NCBI RefSeq assembly: GCF_003248605.1
Contig: NZ_QFPF01000141.1
Span: 1-5,547, forward strand
Length of the DNA: 5,547 nt
Source: Microbacterium sp.
GTDB taxonomy: Bacteria > Actinomycetota > Actinomycetes > Actinomycetales > Microbacteriaceae
Reading direction: 5' to 3'
The number at the start of each line of letters is the position of its first letter. Within the stretch, counting starts at the first letter, position 1. The translations under genes and the position numbers were made by a program. A model generated the notes under the pieces. The model made no database searches and was not told the DNA's origin. It was given only the letters and a program-made list of their open reading frames with translations. Below are positions 1 to 5,366 of this stretch, piece by piece.

Positions 1-16
1 ACGCACCCGCCGACGA

Positions 17-580
17 TCAGGCAGGCCAGGCCTTCGCCACCGCGGCACGGACATCGCCCAGAAGCTGGGGCAGCGCCTTGGTCTTCGCGATGATCGGGAA
101 GAAGTTCGAATCGGTGGCCCAGCGCGGAACGATGTGCTGATGGAGGTGGCCATCGACGCCCGCCCCCGCCAGGCTCCCCTGGTTCATGCCCAGATTGAAG
201 CCGTCGCAGCGCGACACCGTGCGGAGCACCCGCATCCCGATCTGCGTCAGCTCGCCGATCTCGGCCACCTCTTCGGGCGTGGCCTCGTCGTACATCGGGA
301 TGTGGCGGTACGGGCACACCAGCAGATGCCCGGAGTTGTAGGGGAATAGATTGAGCAGCACATAGGCCGTGCGGCCGCGTGCGACGATCAAGCCGTCCTC
401 GTCCGACATCTGGGGCGCCGCGCAGAAGGGGCAGCTGTGGCGCAGGGGCTCGGGTCCTGCCTGGATGTAGGCCATCCGGTGCGGCGTCCAGAGTCGCTGG
501 AACTCATCGGGCACGCCGGCGAGCTCGGACGCCGCGATCATCTCGGGTCCTGAGCCCGCCGAAGGACCGTCAGCGCTCAC
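17..580 (-). CDS. HIT-family protein, probable Ap4A phosphorylase/hydrolase, coupled to thrS
   Basis: A 187-residue histidine-triad protein. The signature HLHQHIV is at residues 145–151 (H145, H147, H149), and a conserved [12 protein letters not shown] strand is at about 77–88. C50 and C53 (CPFC), H93 and H145 match the C-x2-C...H...H zinc site of many bacterial HIT proteins in order and spacing. The segment around [10 protein letters not shown] resembles the mycobacterial HIT protein encoded after thrS (Rv2613c, reported as a diadenosine tetraphosphate phosphorylase), which as I recall lacks the cysteine pair. The likely role is cleaving Ap4A-type dinucleotides, which are made as a side reaction by aminoacyl-tRNA synthetases; the exact substrate is inferred. 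I chose the GTG at 580 because it overlaps the thrS TGA as GTGA, indicating translational coupling. No good Shine-Dalgarno is seen. An ATG at codon 14 is an alternative. The longer open frame upstream lies inside thrS and is not coding. Confidence 0.9.
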   Translation of the reverse strand: MSADGPSAGSGPEMIAASELAGVPDEFQRLWTPHRMAYIQAGPEPLRHSCPFCAAPQMSDEDGLIVARGRTAYVLLNLFPYNSGHLLVCPYRHIPMYDEATPEEVAEIGELTQIGMRVLRTVSRCDGFNLGMNQGSLAGAGVDGHLHQHIVPRWATDSNFFPIIAKTKALPQLLGDVRAAVAKAWPA

Positions 581-2601
581 GCGAGATCCGCGGCGGTCGC
601 GACCTGCGTGTGATCGGCGATGGCCCGGGTGATGAGAGCGACAGCATCCGTCACCGGCACGCCGTTGGTCTGCGTGCCGTCGCGGAATCGGAAGGAGACC
701 GTGCCCGCCGAGCGGTCGGCCTCGCCCGCGATCAGCTGCACGGGCACCTTCATCGTCGTGTGGGTGCGGATCTTCTTCTGCATGCGGTCGTCGGAGTGGT
801 CGACCTCGGCGCGCACGCCCTCGGCGCGCAGTCGGGTGATGATCTCGTCGAGGTAGTCGCCGAACTCGTCCGCGACGGGGATCCCCATCACCTGCACGGG
901 CGCCAGCCACAGCGGGAAAGACCCCGCGTAGTGCTCGAGCAGGATCGCGAAGAATCGCTCGATCGAGCCGAACAGGGCCCGGTGGATCATGATGGGGCGT
1001 TTCTTCTGCCCGTCACGGTCGGTGTACTCGAGATCGAAGCGCTCAGGCAGGTTCGGGTCGACCTGGACGGTTGAGAGCTGCCAGGTGCGCCCGATCGCGT
1101 CCTTGGTCTTCAGGTCGATCTTGGGGCCGTAGAACGCCGCTTCTCCCGGCACCTCGGTGAGCTTCAGACCGCTCGCGACGGCGACGTTGCGCAGCGCGTC
1201 GGTGGAGTACTCCCAGAACTCGTCCGTGCCGATCCACTTCGACTTCTCGTCGTCGCGCATCGAGAGCTCGAGCTCGAAGTCGTCGAGGCCGAAGTCTCGC
1301 AGCATGGAGATCACGAACTCGAGCACGCGCGTCGCCTCGGACTCCAGCTGATCCGGGGTCACGAACAGGTGCGAGTCGTCCTGCGTGAAGCCGCGCACAC
1401 GGGTGAGGCCGTGCAGGGCGCCCGAGAGTTCGTTGCGGTAGACGGTGCCGTTCTCGGCCAGCCGCATGGGCAGGTCGCGATAGCTGCGTCCGCGCTCCTT
1501 GAAGATCAGGATGTGCATCGGGCAGTTCATTGGCTTGAGGTAGTAGTCGATGCCCGCCTTGGTCACGGCGCCGTCGGCGTCGCGCTCCTCGTCGAGGTGG
1601 ATCGGCGGGAACATGCCGTCCTTGTAGGTGACGAGATGATTCGACGTGAGGAACAGATCCTGCTTCGAGATGTGCGGGGTGTACACGTAGGTGTAGCCGC
1701 CCTCGATGTGACGCCTGCGAGCATGCTGCTCCATCTCGCCCCGGATGATGCCGCCCTTGGGGTGCCAGACCGACAGGCCCGAGCCGATCTCGTCGGGGAA
1801 GGAGAAGAGGTCCAGCTCCTTGCCGAGCTTCCGGTGGTCGCGCTTGGCCGCCTCCTCGAGGCGCTCCTGATAGGCGCGCAGCTCGTCCTTCGTCGGCCAC
1901 GCGGTGCCGTAGATGCGCTGCAGCTGCGGGTTCTTCTCGCTGCCGCGCCAATACGCGCCGGCGATGCGGGTGAGCGCCCAGCCGTTGCCGACCATGCGCG
2001 TGCTGGGCACGTGGGGGCCGCGGCACAGGTCCTTCCAGACCGTCGTGCCCTCGCGGTCGACGTTGTCGTAGATCGTCAGCTCACCGGCCCCGACCTCGAC
2101 GGAGGCGCCCTCCGCGATCGCGGTCGCCGAGGCACTCGAAGCGCCGCCTTTGAGCCCGATGAGCTCGAGCTTGAAGGGCTCGTCGGCGAGCTCGGCACGG
2201 GCCTCGTCGTCCGAGACGACGCGGCGGATGAAGCGCTGCCCCTCGCGGACGATGCGCTCCATCTCCTTCTTGATGGCCTTCAGATCCTCGGGCGTGAAGG
2301 GCTCGTCGACGCCGAAGTCGTAGTAGAAGCCGTCGGTGATCGGAGGGCCGATCCCGAGGTTCGCCTGGGGATTGATGCGCTGCACGGCCTGCGCGAGCAC
2401 GTGCGCGGTGGAGTGTCGCAGGATCGACAGGCCATCGGGGCTGTCGATCCTGACGGCCTCCACCTCGTCGGTCGCGGTCACCGTCGTCGCCAGGTCCTTC
2501 AACTCGCCGTTGACGCGGAGCGCGACGACGGAGCGGTCGGGGAACAGAGCAAAACCATCGGCGGGGAACGACACGTCCTCCGCGGGGCGCAGATCAGTCA
2601 A
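577..2601 (-). CDS. thrS: Threonyl-tRNA synthetase
   Basis: A 674-residue class II synthetase that charges tRNA-Thr in the cytoplasm. A short TGS-like N-terminus (about 1–60) is followed by the SAD editing domain with HSTAH (H63, H67) and DLCRGPH (C193, H197), the four residues that form the editing site for mischarged Ser-tRNA. The catalytic core contains NCPMH (C360), motif 2 [16 protein letters not shown] (390–404), H411 and H540 with motif 3 downstream. C360, H411 and H540 correspond to the zinc ligands C334, H385 and H511 of the E. coli enzyme. The anticodon-binding domain runs from about 566 to 668. The start is TTG at 2601, placed by an AGGAGAG Shine-Dalgarno (2607–2613) five bases upstream. 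An in-frame start at 2658 would add 19 atypical residues and ignores that site. It is the first gene of an operon with the HIT gene. No T-box leader is seen. Confidence 0.97.
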   Translation of the reverse strand: MTDLRPAEDVSFPADGFALFPDRSVVALRVNGELKDLATTVTATDEVEAVRIDSPDGLSILRHSTAHVLAQAVQRINPQANLGIGPPITDGFYYDFGVDEPFTPEDLKAIKKEMERIVREGQRFIRRVVSDDEARAELADEPFKLELIGLKGGASSASATAIAEGASVEVGAGELTIYDNVDREGTTVWKDLCRGPHVPSTRMVGNGWALTRIAGAYWRGSEKNPQLQRIYGTAWPTKDELRAYQERLEEAAKRDHRKLGKELDLFSFPDEIGSGLSVWHPKGGIIRGEMEQHARRRHIEGGYTYVYTPHISKQDLFLTSNHLVTYKDGMFPPIHLDEERDADGAVTKAGIDYYLKPMNCPMHILIFKERGRSYRDLPMRLAENGTVYRNELSGALHGLTRVRGFTQDDSHLFVTPDQLESEATRVLEFVISMLRDFGLDDFELELSMRDDEKSKWIGTDEFWEYSTDALRNVAVASGLKLTEVPGEAAFYGPKIDLKTKDAIGRTWQLSTVQVDPNLPERFDLEYTDRDGQKKRPIMIHRALFGSIERFFAILLEHYAGSFPLWLAPVQVMGIPVADEFGDYLDEIITRLRAEGVRAEVDHSDDRMQKKIRTHTTMKVPVQLIAGEADRSAGTVSFRFRDGTQTNGVPVTDAVALITRAIADHTQVATAADLA

Positions 2602-2606
2602 GGGAA

Positions 2607-2613
2607 CTCTCCT
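2607..2613 (-). promoter_or_regulatory. Shine-Dalgarno deciding the TTG start of thrS
   Basis: AGGAGAG on the minus strand, five bases before TTG at 2601. It is the only strong ribosome-binding site in the area and fixes the start, in place of the upstream in-frame start at 2658. Confidence 0.8.
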
Positions 2614-2624
2614 GGGGTGACAGG

Positions 2625-2635
2625 GTTCTAGGCTA
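2625..2635 (-). promoter_or_regulatory. thrS: Candidate thrS promoter -10 region
   Basis: The minus strand reads TAGCCTAGAAC, giving overlapping -10-like hexamers TAGCCT and TAGAAC in the style of actinobacterial promoters. No convincing -35 is found at the usual distance. The leader would be only about 15–25 bases. This is the only AT-richer spot between the tRNA terminator and thrS, so a promoter is expected near here, but the exact hexamer is a guess. Confidence 0.35.
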
Positions 2636-2735
2636 TCGCGGGCCCCGACGCTCCCCACACGGACAGACGCGGTGAAGCACGCCGCTTCGGGCCCGGATGC
2701 CGACGCCTGGTCGTCAGGACAGGAGATGTGCCCAG

Positions 2736-2766
2736 AACAGGATGCTGAGCATCCATGCGTCCTGTT
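2736..2766. repeat. Nested inverted repeat in the thrS upstream region
   Basis: Outer arms AACAGGA (2736–2742) and TCCTGTT (2760–2766) are perfect complements. An overlapping inner palindrome GGATGC-TGA-GCATCC occupies 2740–2754. The two are alternative pairings, because the inner palindrome shares bases with the left outer arm. It sits about 135–165 bases upstream of the thrS start and outside any gene. It could be an operator or have no function. Confidence 0.4.
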
Positions 2767-2822
2767 TCGCCACCGATTCCTGTGCTCGTCGCCGCCGCGG
2801 CGACGCGGGCTCCCCAGAAACG

Positions 2823-2846
2823 AAAAAGCCCCCGGGTTTCCGGGGG
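2823..2846 (-). terminator. Intrinsic terminator of the Gly-Cys-Val tRNA operon
   Basis: On the minus strand CCCCCGG, loop AAAC, CCGGGGG (2840–2846 and 2829–2835) forms a 7-bp all-GC stem followed directly by C and TTTTT (2827–2823). It starts nine bases after the end of tRNA-Val(GAC), so it ends the minus-strand tRNA transcript. It also insulates thrS from that operon. Read from the plus strand it has only a short TTT tail. Confidence 0.9.
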
Positions 2847-2854
2847 TTTCGTCG

Positions 2855-2926
2855 TGCGCGATACTGGGATCGAACCAGTGACCTCTTCCGTGTCAGGGAA
2901 GCGCGCTACCGCTGCGCCAATCGCGC
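2855..2926 (-). tRNA. tRNA-Val(GAC)
   Basis: A 72-base cloverleaf on the minus strand. The acceptor arms GCGCGAT and ATCGCGC pair fully, with discriminator A. The anticodon stem CTTCC/GGAAG encloses loop CTGACAC, giving anticodon GAC (valine GUC/GUU codons). The T arm ACTGG-TTCGATC-CCAGT is intact. CCA is not encoded. It is last in the Gly-Cys-Val operon, just before the terminator. Confidence 0.96.
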
Positions 2927-2950
2927 CCAAAGGGGCTATTCAGTTGCAAG

Positions 2951-3024
2951 TGGAGGTGGCGACGGGATTCGAACCCGTGTAAACGGCTTTGCAGGCCGGT
3001 GCCTAGCCGCTCGGCCACGCCACC
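2951..3024 (-). tRNA. tRNA-Cys(GCA)
   Basis: A 74-base minus-strand cloverleaf including an encoded CCA (2953–2951). The acceptor arms are GGTGGCG and CGCCACC, with discriminator T (U73, the known identity base of tRNA-Cys). The anticodon stem CGGC/GCCG holds loop CTGCAAA, giving anticodon GCA. The T arm is ACGGG-TTCGAAT-CCCGT. It is the middle gene of the operon and the only tRNA here with CCA encoded. Without CCA it spans 2954–3024. Confidence 0.96.
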
Positions 3025-3047
3025 GCGTGTGGTTTGACCCCACGTGC

Positions 3048-3067
3048 CTTGGCTTCCCCTGAGGAAA
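3048..3067 (-). other. Spacer hairpin between tRNA-Gly and tRNA-Cys
   Basis: On the minus strand GGCTTTCC, loop TCAG, GGGAAGCC forms an 8-bp stem (one G-T pair) in the 56-base spacer between two tRNAs of one transcript. There is no U-tract, so it is unlikely to terminate. A role in tRNA precursor processing is possible but inferred. Confidence 0.35.
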
Positions 3068-3080
3068 GCCCCTGCACTCG

Positions 3081-3152
3081 AGCGGATGACGAGATTCGAA
3101 CTCGCGACCCTCACCTTGGCAAGGTGATGCGCTACCACTGCGCTACATCCGC
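3081..3152 (-). tRNA. tRNA-Gly(GCC)
   Basis: A 72-base minus-strand cloverleaf. The acceptor arms GCGGATG and CATCCGC pair fully, with discriminator T. The anticodon stem TCACC/GGTGA encloses loop TTGCCAA, giving anticodon GCC (GGC/GGU codons). The T arm is GCGAG-TTCGAAT-CTCGT. CCA is not encoded. It is the first gene of the Gly-Cys-Val operon, about 25 bases downstream of the predicted transcription start. Confidence 0.96.
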
Positions 3153-3184
3153 GTGCTCCCCGTGTGACCGGGGCGCCTTGGAAG

Positions 3185-3212
3185 ACTTTAGCCGATGCTC
3201 GGCGCCGTGCAA
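3185..3212 (-). promoter_or_regulatory. Promoter of the Gly-Cys-Val tRNA operon
   Basis: The minus strand shows -35 TTGCAC (3207–3212), a 16-base spacer, and -10 TAAAGT (3185–3190). Reading the -35 as TTTGCA gives a 17-base spacer. Transcription would begin near 3178, leaving a leader of about 26 bases before tRNA-Gly with a small CCCCG/CGGGG hairpin. The location and composition fit a housekeeping promoter. Confidence 0.6.
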
Positions 3213-3260
3213 AACCGGGACCGGTCCGCGCGTGTCGACGGCCGGGGCGGACGCCGCGCG

Positions 3261-3290
3261 TTCGCCGACGCGCTCGGCATCCGGTAACAT
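3261..3290 (+). promoter_or_regulatory. Candidate promoter of tRNA-Val(CAC)
   Basis: A good -10, TAACAT, lies at 3285–3290. A weak -35-like TTCGCC lies at 3261–3266 with an 18-base spacer. Transcription would start near 3297, about 18 bases before the tRNA. The predicted leader contains the 14-base palindrome at 3299–3312. It is divergent from the Gly-Cys-Val promoter, with about 50 bases between the two -35 regions. Confidence 0.45.
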
Positions 3291-3314
3291 CGTGATTCGG
3301 CCCCCAGGGGCCTT

Positions 3315-3387
3315 GGGCGATTGGCGCAGTTGGTAGCGCGCTTCCTTCACACGGAAGAGGTCGTCGGTTCGAGTCCGGCATCGCCCA
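3315..3387 (+). tRNA. tRNA-Val(CAC)
   Basis: A 73-base plus-strand cloverleaf. The acceptor arms GGGCGAT and ATCGCCC pair fully, with discriminator A. The anticodon stem CTTCC/GGAAG encloses loop TTCACAC, giving anticodon CAC (GUG codons). The T arm is GTCGG-TTCGAGT-CCGGC with one T-G pair. CCA is not encoded (CCG follows). It is a single-gene unit, divergent from the other three tRNAs and convergent with the PemK-like gene, whose stop codon is nine bases away. No clear terminator follows; only TTTT at 3391–3394 is seen. Confidence 0.96.
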
Positions 3388-3396
3388 CCGTTTTGC

Positions 3397-3927
3397 TCAG
3401 CCCACGACCCGCCAGCCGTGACGCGCCTGCAGCGCGGCGGCGACGCGCGCGAAGACGGCGCGCTCCAGCGCTGCCGCCTCCCGGCGCATCCCGGACCTGT
3501 GCACGCTGTACAGCTGGTCGGTGTCGACCCACGACTCTCGCCCACGACTGTCCCACGGGCCCGCGCCGATAGGGAGGAGATCCCTGTCGCCCTCGCGACC
3601 ACGACTGGTCAACCGCACCGCGTACACCCGATCCGCACTCTGGCGCCCGATCACGAGCACCGGACGGTCCTTGCCACGCCCATCCTTCTCGGCATACGGC
3701 ACCCAGGTCCATACGACCTCCCCCGCATCGGGATCGCCGTCGCGATCGGGTGCGTAGGTGATCCGCAGCCCATCGCGCGGCGGAGGATCGATCTCAACCG
3801 TCGCCGCGGGGCCGGTCTGCCCGGGGCTGCCCTGAGCGTCGGGAACTCGCGTCGAGGCGTTCGGCACCGGCTGGGTGCGTGGGCGCAGGAGGGAGGCGAG
3901 AGATCGAAGGATGCCGCGGGTGCTCAC
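3397..3927 (-). CDS. PemK/MazF-like family protein, no antitoxin adjacent
   Basis: A 176-residue protein with a C-terminal PemK/MazF-type fold (about 68–174) after a proline-rich, low-complexity N-terminal stretch of about 60 residues. Recognisable elements are GEVVW (69–73), the RPVLVI strand (88–93, R88 matching the MazF active-site arginine), RLTS (105–108, T107 matching the active-site threonine) and DTDQLYSV (135–142). MazF toxins are endoribonucleases, usually about 110 residues and paired with an upstream antitoxin. Here the upstream neighbour is amt and no antitoxin frame is seen on either side. An RNase or a domesticated non-toxin role are both possible; the family call is firm and the toxin role is not. 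The start is GTG at 3927, supported by AGGG (3935–3938) seven bases upstream. Confidence 0.8.
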   Translation of the reverse strand: MSTRGILRSLASLLRPRTQPVPNASTRVPDAQGSPGQTGPAATVEIDPPPRDGLRITYAPDRDGDPDAGEVVWTWVPYAEKDGRGKDRPVLVIGRQSADRVYAVRLTSRGREGDRDLLPIGAGPWDSRGRESWVDTDQLYSVHRSGMRREAAALERAVFARVAAALQARHGWRVVG

Positions 3928-3946
3928 CCGCTCACCCTACGCACGC

Positions 3947-3980
3947 CGAAGGGGCGCCGCGATCTCGCGACGCCCCTTCG
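3947..3980 (-). terminator. Long hairpin after amt, probable terminator
   Basis: Perfect 10-bp arms CGAAGGGGCG (3947–3956) and CGCCCCTTCG (3971–3980) enclose an inner CGCG/CGCG stem. It lies 18 bases after the amt stop and 19 bases before the start of the PemK-like gene. There is no U-tract on the minus strand, as is common for high-G+C actinobacterial hairpin terminators. It may end or attenuate amt transcription before the PemK-like gene. Confidence 0.65.
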
Positions 3981-3998
3981 TGGACAGTGAGCTGTACG

Positions 3999-5108
3999 TT
4001 ACTCGCGCTCGGCGATCGCGTACCCCTCCTCGCCGTGGACGACCGTGTCGACACCGGCGATCTCGTCCTCGTTCTTGACGCGGAAGCCCAGGGTCTTCTC
4101 GATCGCGAAGCCGATGATGAAGGCCAGCACGAACGAGTACACGAGCACGCCGAGGGCTGCGATCACCTGCAGGATGAGCTGCTCCGCACCGCCGCCGAGG
4201 AACAGACCGGTCTCGGTCGCGAAGAAGCCGAGGTAGATCGTTCCGATCAGACCGCCGACGAGGTGGATGCCGACCACGTCGAGCGAGTCGTCGAAGCCGA
4301 GCTTCCACTTCAGCTCCACCGCAAGGGCGCAGACGGCACCGGTCACGATGCCGAGAAGCAGTGCCCAGCCTGGGGTCAGGTTCGCACAGGCGGGCGTGAT
4401 GGCCACGAGACCGGCGACAGCACCCGATGCCGCGCCGACGGAGGTGGCCTTGCCGTCCTTGAGCTTCTCGACGATCAGCCAACCGATGATGGCGGCAGCG
4501 GTCGCACCCATGGTGTTGATCGTGATGAGCCCGATGAGCGAGTCCTCGGTGCCCAGCAGCGCGAAGGTGCCCTCGGCGCCACCGTTGAAGCCGAACCAGC
4601 CGAACCACAGCAGCGCGGCGCCCAGCAGCACCAGCGGAACGTTGTGGGGCTTGTGGATGCCCTTCTGGAAGCCGACGCGCTTGCCCAGCACGAGCGCGAG
4701 GGCGAGTGCTGCCGCACCGGCGTTGATGTGCACGGCGGTGCCACCGGCGTAGTCGATGACGTTGGTGGAGAAGCCGAAGGTCTCGCCGAGGCTGAAGACC
4801 CAGCCGCCACCCCAGACCCACGCGGCGACCGGGAAGTAGACGAGCGTGACCCAGATGCCGGCGAAGATCATCCACGCGCCGAACTTGGCGCGGTCCGCGA
4901 TGGCACCCGAGATGAGCGCAACGGTGATGATCGCGAAGGTGGCGCCGAACGCCGCACCCACGAGGCCGTTGTCATCGAGGGCGCCGAGGCCGAGGTCGGA
5001 GAAGGGGTTGCCCGCGAATGCCCAGGGGCTCTCGACGGCGCTCATGTTGAAGCCGTAGAGAATCCAGAGCACGCTGACGAGGCCGAGCGCGCCGAAGCTC
5101 ATCATCAA
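3999..5108 (-). CDS. amt: Ammonium transporter Amt, frame lacking its N-terminus (disrupted gene)
   Basis: A 369-codon frame for an Amt/MEP/Rh ammonium channel of the cytoplasmic membrane. From the first codon it shows TM2 onward. W99 lies in AWVWGGGW, D119–H127 in the Amt signature DYAGGTAVHINAG, F174–N175 in GWFGFNGG, and H282 in GIHLVGG. These match W148, D160, the twin histidines H168 and H318, and F215 of E. coli AmtB. The AmtB S219 position is Ala (A178). The C-terminus VHGEEGYA is typical. Family members are usually 400 residues or more and begin with TM1 plus a conserved loop, which is absent here. The frame's first codons are TTG and ATG without a Shine-Dalgarno. The true start lies in another frame at 5173 (separate entry). 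The gene is therefore probably non-functional, or the sequence has an error. No glnK follows. Confidence 0.9.
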   Translation of the reverse strand: MMMSFGALGLVSVLWILYGFNMSAVESPWAFAGNPFSDLGLGALDDNGLVGAAFGATFAIITVALISGAIADRAKFGAWMIFAGIWVTLVYFPVAAWVWGGGWVFSLGETFGFSTNVIDYAGGTAVHINAGAAALALALVLGKRVGFQKGIHKPHNVPLVLLGAALLWFGWFGFNGGAEGTFALLGTEDSLIGLITINTMGATAAAIIGWLIVEKLKDGKATSVGAASGAVAGLVAITPACANLTPGWALLLGIVTGAVCALAVELKWKLGFDDSLDVVGIHLVGGLIGTIYLGFFATETGLFLGGGAEQLILQVIAALGVLVYSFVLAFIIGFAIEKTLGFRVKNEDEIAGVDTVVHGEEGYAIAERE

Positions 5109-5173
5109 CCGGGCGTCATGAGAAGCACTAGCGCCGTTGCTGTGACGGACCAGGCGAGATTTCCGCTATCCAT
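5105..5173 (-). pseudogene. amt: Severed 5' start fragment of amt
   Basis: From ATG at 5173, 22 codons read MDSGNLAW...VLLMTPG, the typical start of an actinobacterial Amt TM1, then stop at TGA (5107–5105). A GAGGAA Shine-Dalgarno (5178–5183) is four bases upstream; an in-frame ATG at 5185 lacks one. In intact relatives TPG is followed by about 17 residues of the LAFFYGGMVR...VLN type and then the MMMSFGALG block. Here that block follows at once, in another frame. A loss of about 52 bases would explain both the missing residues and the frame change. The stop overlaps the downstream ATG as TGATG, so reinitiation could still yield a TM1-less protein. Confidence 0.8.
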
Positions 5174-5207
5174 GAAGTTCCTCATCCATGTGTTGTGTAT
5201 CAAGACG

Positions 5208-5237
5208 CGTGGGGCTTCGGGTACAGAGGGCCCCACG
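5208..5237 (-). other. Hairpin in the amt upstream region
   Basis: Perfect 8-bp arms CGTGGGGC (5208–5215) and GCCCCACG (5230–5237) with a 14-base loop lie about 35–65 bases upstream of the amt ATG at 5173. If transcription starts upstream of 5237 this would be a 5'-leader hairpin. No U-tract follows on the minus strand. Function is unknown. Confidence 0.45.
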
Positions 5238-5286
5238 ACCTCGCCCCAGTCTGGACATCAATGGTTACGGTGTGGGACGGATCGAT

Positions 5287-5302
5287 GTTTCGTGCGCGTT
5301 AC
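5287..5302 (-). promoter_or_regulatory. Probable GlnR box upstream of amt
   Basis: The minus strand reads GTAAC-GCGCAC-GAAAC, an exact fit to one a-b unit (gTnAC-N6-GAAAC) of the actinobacterial GlnR operator, about 115 bases upstream of the amt start. A weaker second unit, GAAAC-N6-TTTAC, lies at 5318–5333. GlnR activates amtB in nitrogen limitation in Streptomyces and mycobacteria. That it acts here is inferred, since the glnR gene is not in the window. A clear -10 for amt was not found. Confidence 0.6.
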
Positions 5303-5366
5303 GTCGGCCGCCCGCATGTAAACATCGTGTTTCACGAAGCCGTGAGGTCAGAAAGAACAGCGCGCG

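Noticed and set aside
1..16. Possible start of the next operon gene (pgsA expected by synteny)
   Set aside because: A GTG at 4–6 on the minus strand exists, but too few bases remain to support any gene.
581..910. Upstream extension of the HIT frame to 297 codons
   Set aside because: The extra part lies within thrS and encodes Arg-rich low-complexity sequence; the GTG at 580 is a natural coupled start.
1043..2026. 327-codon minus-strand frame inside thrS
   Set aside because: An Arg/Ala/His-rich out-of-frame shadow of thrS.
1369..2631. 420-codon open frame on the plus strand
   Set aside because: It lies antisense to thrS, whose product is clearly recognisable across the whole stretch.
2602..2658. 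Start of thrS at 2658
   Set aside because: The TTG at 2601 has a strong Shine-Dalgarno at the right distance, and the extra 19 residues do not resemble ThrRS N-termini.
3370..3420. Integrated element at the 3' end of tRNA-Val(CAC)
   Set aside because: No integrase, no second copy of the tRNA end in the window, and the next gene has base use like its neighbours.
2672..3602. Several short open frames with peptides like [17 protein letters not shown] and DAGLEPTTSS
   Set aside because: These are classic false proteins from translating tRNA genes on the wrong strand; they coincide with the four tRNAs.
3928..3998. Possible small antitoxin gene upstream of the PemK-like gene
   Set aside because: Only 71 bases lie between amt and the PemK-like gene, and most of them form the hairpin; there is no room for an antitoxin.
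3879..5321. 480-codon open frame on the plus strand across the amt region
   Set aside because: It is antisense to amt, and rich in Asp, Glu, Gly and Arg without any domain, as expected from the reverse strand of high-G+C coding DNA.
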